Positions 60,162 to 64,000 of a stretch of 64,000 bases of DNA are shown piece after piece. The translations under genes and the position numbers were made by a program. Location: the NCBI RefSeq assembly GCF_029076845.1, contig NZ_JARESE010000073.1:62001-126000 (forward strand). The letters run 5' to 3'. How positions within the stretch are numbered: position 1 is the stretch's first letter; each line of letters starts with the position of its first letter. The notes beneath the pieces are model-generated. The model did not search any database. It saw nothing but the letters and a program-made list of their open reading frames with translations, and was not told the origin of the DNA. The stretch is from Novosphingobium album (ex Liu et al. 2023) (lineage in GTDB: Bacteria > Pseudomonadota > Alphaproteobacteria > Sphingomonadales > Sphingomonadaceae).

Positions 60162-60368
60162 TCAGCGTTGCCTGCTGCACCGGACCAGCCAGATCACGAC
60201 CGCGCCCACCGCAGCCAGCACCGCGCCGTTGACCGCCCACTTCCGGTCGGCGAGCATGAAGCTTTCGGCCGGCCACATGACCAGCCCGGTCCCTTGCCCG
60301 ACCCAGAGCAGGCCCATCAGGACCGCGAGAATCCCGATAATGAGCAGCACAACCCGGACAACCTTCAT
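60162..60368 (-). CDS. Small two-helix membrane protein
   Basis: A 68-aa protein, MKVVRVVLLIIGILAVLMG onwards, with two hydrophobic helices flanking a conserved-looking loop, GTGLVMWPAESFMLADRKWA. I recall similar short proteins with this loop in many proteobacteria, with no known role. The ATG at 60368 starts the protein at the first helix; a GTG two codons upstream is possible. Convergent with the kinase-like gene (27 bases between stops) and downstream of the gltA terminator. Confidence 0.75.
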   Translation of the reverse strand: MKVVRVVLLIIGILAVLMGLLWVGQGTGLVMWPAESFMLADRKWAVNGAVLAAVGAVVIWLVRCSRQR

Positions 60369-60528
60369 TACCACCGCGCCAATCCCTCCACACTGCCAGC
60401 AGAGTGCAGTGTGATCGTCCCGGCCGGCACATTCAAGCGCCGCGATTGATGAGCGAGGGGAAGGCGAGTCCATGATCCTGCCGGGCGGATTTTGCCAACC
60501 CGCCTGGCGGTTTCCGCGACCGCCCAAG

Positions 60529-60559
60529 AAAAAAGCCCCCGCTTGCGCGAGGGCCTTTT
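60529..60559 (-). terminator. Strong rho-independent terminator after gltA
   Basis: On the minus strand an 8-bp stem (GCCCTCGC with GCGGGGGC, one G-T wobble) with a GCAA-type tetraloop is followed by six T residues, about 25-55 bases after the gltA stop. An A run on the other side lengthens the stem. This is a textbook intrinsic terminator for the gltX-gltA transcript. Confidence 0.9.
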
Positions 60560-60583
60560 CCGGTTTTGCGATGGCCTGCGGCT

Positions 60584-61873
60584 TCAGCGCTGCTCGATCG
60601 GCACGTAGTCGCGCTGCGTCGGGCCGGTGTAGAGCTGGCGCGGGCGGCCGATCTTCTGGCCGGGATCGGAGATCATCTCGTTCCACTGCGCCACCCAGCC
60701 CACGGTGCGGGCCAGCGCGAAGAGGACGGTGAACATCGTCGTCGGGAAGCCGATGGCCGAAAGGATGATGCCCGAATAGAAATCGACGTTCGGGAACAGC
60801 TTCTTCTCGACGAAGTAAGGGTCCGAAAGCGCGATCTCCTCAAGTCGCAGCGCGGTTTCGAACAGCGGGTCCGTAACCTTCAGCGCGTCGAACACTTCGC
60901 GCACGGTCTTCTGCATCACGGTCGCGCGCGGATCGTAGTTCTTGTAGACGCGATGGCCGAAGCCCATCAGGCGGAACGGATCGTTCTTGTCCTTGGCGCG
61001 CTCGATATAGTGCGGGATCTTGTCGGGCGTGCCGATTTCCTTGAGCATGTTGAGCGCCGCTTCGTTGGCGCCGCCATGCGCCGGGCCCCACAGGCAGGCG
61101 ATGCCGGCCGCGATGCACGCGAAGGGATTGGCGCCCGAGGAACCGGCAAGCCGCACGGTCGAGGTCGAGGCGTTCTGCTCGTGATCGGCGTGCAAGATGA
61201 AAATGCGGTCCATCGCCTTTTCCACCGCCGGGATCACTTCGTATTCCTCGGCCGGGACACCGAAGGTCATGCGCAGGAAGTTGCCGGTGTAGGACAGGGT
61301 GTTGTCCGGGTACATGAAGGGCTGGCCGACCGAATACTTGTACGCCGCCGCCGCGATCGTCGGCATCTTGGCGATCAGCCGGTGCGACGAGATCTTGCGG
61401 TGGTTCGGATCGGAAATGTCGGTGGAATCGTGGTAGAAGGCCGAAAGCGCGCCGACCACGCCGCACATGATCGCCATCGGATGGGCATCGCGCCGGAAGC
61501 CGCTGTAGAACGAATTGAGCTGTTCGTGCAGCATGGTGTGGCGGCTGATCGTGGTCGAGAACTTGGTCAGCTCGTCCGCGCCCGGCAGCTCGCCGTTGAG
61601 CAGCAGGTAGCACACTTCCATGAAGCTGGAATGTTCGGCAAGCTGGCCGATCGGATAGCCGCGATGGAGCAGCACGCCTTCATCGCCATCGATATAGGTC
61701 AGCGCGCTTTCGCAGCTGGCGGTGGACGTGAAGCCCGGATCGAACGTGAACAGGCCCGTCTGGCCGTAAAGCTTGCGGATATCGACGACGTCCGGTCCAA
61801 CGCTGCCCTTCAGGACAGGGAAATCGTAATCGGCGCCTGCGGCGCTCAGCTTCGCTACGTCACCCACCTGCAT
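60584..61873 (-). CDS. gltA: Type II citrate synthase
   Basis: A 429-aa citrate synthase that condenses oxaloacetate and acetyl-CoA, the entry step of the TCA cycle. Catalytic residues are visible: His in LWGPAHGGANEAAL, His in RLMGFGHRVYKNYDPR and Asp in LFPNVDFYSGI; the N-terminal beta domain and RSTASCESALTYIDGDEGVLLHRGYPI-type region fit the NADH-sensitive hexameric type II enzymes. It lies six bases after the gltX stop and ends at a strong terminator, so the two are an operon. Confidence 0.96.
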   Translation of the reverse strand: MQVGDVAKLSAAGADYDFPVLKGSVGPDVVDIRKLYGQTGLFTFDPGFTSTASCESALTYIDGDEGVLLHRGYPIGQLAEHSSFMEVCYLLLNGELPGADELTKFSTTISRHTMLHEQLNSFYSGFRRDAHPMAIMCGVVGALSAFYHDSTDISDPNHRKISSHRLIAKMPTIAAAAYKYSVGQPFMYPDNTLSYTGNFLRMTFGVPAEEYEVIPAVEKAMDRIFILHADHEQNASTSTVRLAGSSGANPFACIAAGIACLWGPAHGGANEAALNMLKEIGTPDKIPHYIERAKDKNDPFRLMGFGHRVYKNYDPRATVMQKTVREVFDALKVTDPLFETALRLEEIALSDPYFVEKKLFPNVDFYSGIILSAIGFPTTMFTVLFALARTVGWVAQWNEMISDPGQKIGRPRQLYTGPTQRDYVPIEQR

Positions 61874-61879
61874 TCACTC

Positions 61880-63322
61880 CTATGCTTGTGACCCGGCGGG
61901 AGCCCCGGCCTGTGCCGCGATGCGCGCAAGGCTCTCGTCCCGTCCGAGCAAGACCAATACATCGAAAATTCCCGGCGAAGTCGTTTGACCCGTCAGGGCC
62001 GCCCGCAAGGGCTGCGCGAGCTTGCCAAGGCCCACCCCCTGATCCTCGGCCATTGCTTTCAGACTGGCTTCGAGATTTTCCAAAGTCCAGTCGGATTCAT
62101 CGGCCAGGCGGTGTTGTATCGCAGCGAGACGATCGCGCGCTTCCTCCGTCAAGAGGGCCTGCGCCTTATCGCTCATTTCGAGGGGGCGGACGGCGAAAAG
62201 GAACGCCGCGCCATCGGCCAGCTCGTCAAGATCCTTGGCCCGCACTTTCAGCACCGGCATCGCCCGCGCCAGCAGATCGAGATTGGCGACGCCGCCCATG
62301 CGCTGCGCCACCAGGCTGGCGAGCCGGGCATCGTCCGCCTCGCGCAGATAATGCCCGTTGAGGCTGTGCAGCTTGGCCAGATCGAAGCGCGACGGCGATT
62401 TTCCGACCCCCGCGATATCGAACCAGGCGACCGCCTGCTCGCGCGAGATGATCTCCTCGTCGCCGTGGCCCCAGCCCAGGCGCAGCAGATAGTTGAACAG
62501 CGCTTCGGGCAGGATGCCCAGCTCGTCGCGATAGGCATCGACGCCGAGCGCGCCGTGCCGCTTGGACAGCTTGGCGCCGTCCGGCCCGTGGATCAGCGGC
62601 ACATGGCCATAGGCCGGCTCGTCCCAGCCCATGCCCTGGATAATCGCGAGCTGGCGGAAGGCGTTGTTGAGGTGGTCGTCGCCCCGGATCACGTGCGTCA
62701 CGCCCATGTCATGATCGTCCACGACAACCGCGAGCATGTAAGTGGGCGTACCGTCGGACCGCAGGAGGACGAAATCGTCGATCTCCTCGTTGCGCACGGT
62801 CACGCGGCCCTGCACCAGATCGTCGATCACCGTCTCGCCTTCGCGCGGGGCCTTGATCCGCACCACGAAGGGCTGGCCGGCCGGCGCCGTGGCGGGATCG
62901 GCATCGCGCCATTCGCTTTCGATGCGGAACGGGCGACGCTCATCCTGCGCTTTCTGGCGGCGCTCGGCCAGTTCCTCGGGCGTGAGGTAGCAGCGATAGG
63001 CATGGCCGGCATCGAGCAGCGTGCGCGCCACTTCGGCATGACGATCGGACCGGGCGAACTGGAACACCGCTTCCTCGTCGCCCTCAAGCCCCAGCCACGA
63101 CAGGCCATCGAAGATCGCGCCGATCGCCGCCTCGGTCGACCGCGCGCGATCGGTATCCTCGATCCGCAGCAGGTAGCGGCCGCCATGGTGGCGCGCGAAC
63201 AGCCAGTTGAACAGCGCGGTGCGTGCGCCGCCGATGTGGAGAAATCCCGTGGGCGAGGGGGCAAAGCGCGTGACGACGGTCTTTCCGTCCGTCGAACCGC
63301 CCATTGCGCTGCCACTTGCCAT
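61880..63322 (-). CDS. gltX: Glutamyl-tRNA synthetase
   Basis: About 480 aa, class I synthetase that charges tRNA-Glu (and in many alphaproteobacteria also tRNA-Gln, later amidated by GatCAB). HIGH motif in APSPTGFLHIGGART, KMSKS in GAKLSKRHGALG, and the RIEDTDRARSTEAA segment. I chose ATG 63322 (MASGSAMGGSTDG); the frame is open upstream to 63427 but that part overlaps the divergent comEC start and lacks family likeness. Only 29 bases separate it from comEC. Confidence 0.93.
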   Translation of the reverse strand: MASGSAMGGSTDGKTVVTRFAPSPTGFLHIGGARTALFNWLFARHHGGRYLLRIEDTDRARSTEAAIGAIFDGLSWLGLEGDEEAVFQFARSDRHAEVARTLLDAGHAYRCYLTPEELAERRQKAQDERRPFRIESEWRDADPATAPAGQPFVVRIKAPREGETVIDDLVQGRVTVRNEEIDDFVLLRSDGTPTYMLAVVVDDHDMGVTHVIRGDDHLNNAFRQLAIIQGMGWDEPAYGHVPLIHGPDGAKLSKRHGALGVDAYRDELGILPEALFNYLLRLGWGHGDEEIISREQAVAWFDIAGVGKSPSRFDLAKLHSLNGHYLREADDARLASLVAQRMGGVANLDLLARAMPVLKVRAKDLDELADGAAFLFAVRPLEMSDKAQALLTEEARDRLAAIQHRLADESDWTLENLEASLKAMAEDQGVGLGKLAQPLRAALTGQTTSPGIFDVLVLLGRDESLARIAAQAGAPAGSQA

Positions 63323-63351
63323 TACCTGTCCCATCCTGTCCAATAACGTGC

Positions 63352-64000
63352 ATGGCCAGCCCAGCCACGCACACTGAAGCGCCGCCACCGGGTGAAGCGG
63401 GGGGCGCTGCACTGCAACATCGGCCATGGAACAGCAAGCGCAACTTGTCGAGGGTTTTGGCCGCGATCGAGCAATTTCTTGGCAGTGCCGGCTTCGCCCG
63501 CGCGCCCTGGCTTGCCGTGGCTTTCGGCGGCGGGATCGCGGCCTGGTTCGCGCTGCCTACGGCATGGGACTGGACGGCTTTCCTGGCGCTGTGCCTGGGG
63601 ATCGCGCTGGCCGCATGGGCCCTGCTGCCGGTTGACGGAGCATGGCCGTTCCTGCGGCGCGCGCTGGTGGTCGTGCCGCTGATCGCCGGGGCGGGATGCG
63701 TGACGATCTGGGCCAAATCCGCCCTCACCGGCGCGCCGCCAATCGCGCGGCCGCAAGTCGCGATGATCGCCGCGCGCGTGCTGGTCCGCGAGGAGCAGCC
63801 GGCGCGCGAACGCGTCCGACTCGTCGTGGCGACGCGCGATCCGGCAACGGGCCGGGCAATCCGGGCGCGGATCAACCTGCCGCAAGCATCGGACGCGCCG
63901 ATGATCGCGCCCGGCGCGCGGATACGCCTGAAAGCGCGACTCATGCCGCCCGCGCAGCCGATGCTGCCGGGCGCTTACGACTTCGCGCGCACCGCATGGT
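63352..64000 (+). CDS. comEC: ComEC/Rec2-family competence protein (5' part, cut by window)
   Basis: The first 216 codons of a ComEC protein, open to the right edge. After a cytoplasmic stretch (QHRPWNSKRNLSRVLAAIEQF) come three hydrophobic helices (APWLAVAFGGGIAAWFAL, WTAFLALCLGIALAAWALL, ALVVVPLIAGAGCVTIWA) and the start of the DUF4131 OB-like domain (VLVREEQPARERVRLVV ... GARIRLKARLMPP ... PGAYDFARTAW). ComEC is the inner-membrane channel for uptake of single-stranded DNA. ATG 63352 is the first in-frame start; no strong Shine-Dalgarno sequence is visible. Confidence 0.9.
   Translation, partial: MASPATHTEAPPPGEAGGAALQHRPWNSKRNLSRVLAAIEQFLGSAGFARAPWLAVAFGGGIAAWFALPTAWDWTAFLALCLGIALAAWALLPVDGAWPFLRRALVVVPLIAGAGCVTIWAKSALTGAPPIARPQVAMIAARVLVREEQPARERVRLVVATRDPATGRAIRARINLPQASDAPMIAPGARIRLKARLMPPAQPMLPGAYDFARTAW

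Noticed and set aside
63426..63682. Two short plus-strand frames at the right edge
   Set aside because: They lie in other frames of comEC; the frame from ATG 63352 stays open to the window end and shows ComEC helices and the DUF4131 start.

Overview
The window is a high-GC, gene-dense bacterial chromosome segment, most likely from an alphaproteobacterium of the order Sphingomonadales (Novosphingobium/Sphingomonas type). This is inferred from the nuoA-N order followed by birA-coaX-rnj-DUF1467, a class I lysyl-tRNA synthetase, gltX-gltA with a divergent comEC, RcnB-like and VanZ-like proteins, and very frequent ATGA/GTGA/TTGA start-stop overlaps. I see no insertion sequence, prophage, CRISPR array, rRNA or tRNA. 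No stretch above about 300 bases lacks a gene; the longest gaps (about 180-240 bases: 13551-13782, 25606-25811, 26637-26814, 34385-34622, 60369-60583) hold only the sites listed or nothing recognisable.

Layout. 1-11.0 kb: a truncated sixA-like phosphatase coupled to a DinG/XPD-type helicase, a PadR regulator with a palindromic operator and a DUF2218 protein, an MscS channel, class I LysRS with a DUF1003 membrane protein, a DUF885 hydrolase coupled to a 2-oxoglutarate/Fe(II) oxygenase, and an Asn/Arg-rich RcnB-like exported protein. 11.0-17.6 kb: methyltransferase, ettA, VanZ-like protein, M28 peptidase, and a divergent isomerase / Gfo-Idh pair sharing a perfect 16-bp palindrome that overlaps both predicted -10 elements.

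17.5-26.1 kb is the most distinctive region. A TetR gene starts a leftward run (MFS transporter, SDR, CitE-like CoA lyase). Divergent to it is a rightward run of two paralogous LuxE/PaaK-like acyl-activating enzymes, each exactly 449 aa, and a LuxC-type acyl reductase with a clear catalytic Cys. This resembles the carboxylic-acid-reducing half of bacterial bioluminescence (LuxC + LuxE) with no luciferase and no LuxD thioesterase, so it is a candidate stand-alone acid-to-aldehyde reductase system. A free-standing lipoyl domain follows.

26.1-34.4 kb: periplasmic peroxiredoxin, prfB without the programmed frameshift, a lipoprotein-like methyltransferase, a nitronate-monooxygenase-family protein with a C-terminal cysteine cluster, an Amt-fold protein lacking both pore histidines, a 2-hydroxyacid dehydrogenase, an SH3 protein and a thiolase. 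34.6-49.9 kb: a complete 14-subunit nuoA-N operon for respiratory complex I, interrupted by two non-canonical genes (a small membrane protein between nuoD and nuoE; an exported cysteine-containing protein between nuoF and nuoG). 49.9-53.4 kb: birA, coaX, rnj and a DUF1467 gene, continuing the nuo transcription direction with overlaps.

53.4-60.4 kb: a large membrane-anchored coiled-coil protein, then a cluster containing an Hpt-like protein without the phospho-accepting His, a membrane protein with a nucleotidyltransferase-like N-terminus, an uncharacterised helical protein, and a histidine-kinase-like protein whose ATPase domain is intact but whose DHp motif lacks the His. 60.4-64.0 kb: small membrane protein, gltA with a strong terminator, gltX, and the 5' part of comEC, cut by the window end.
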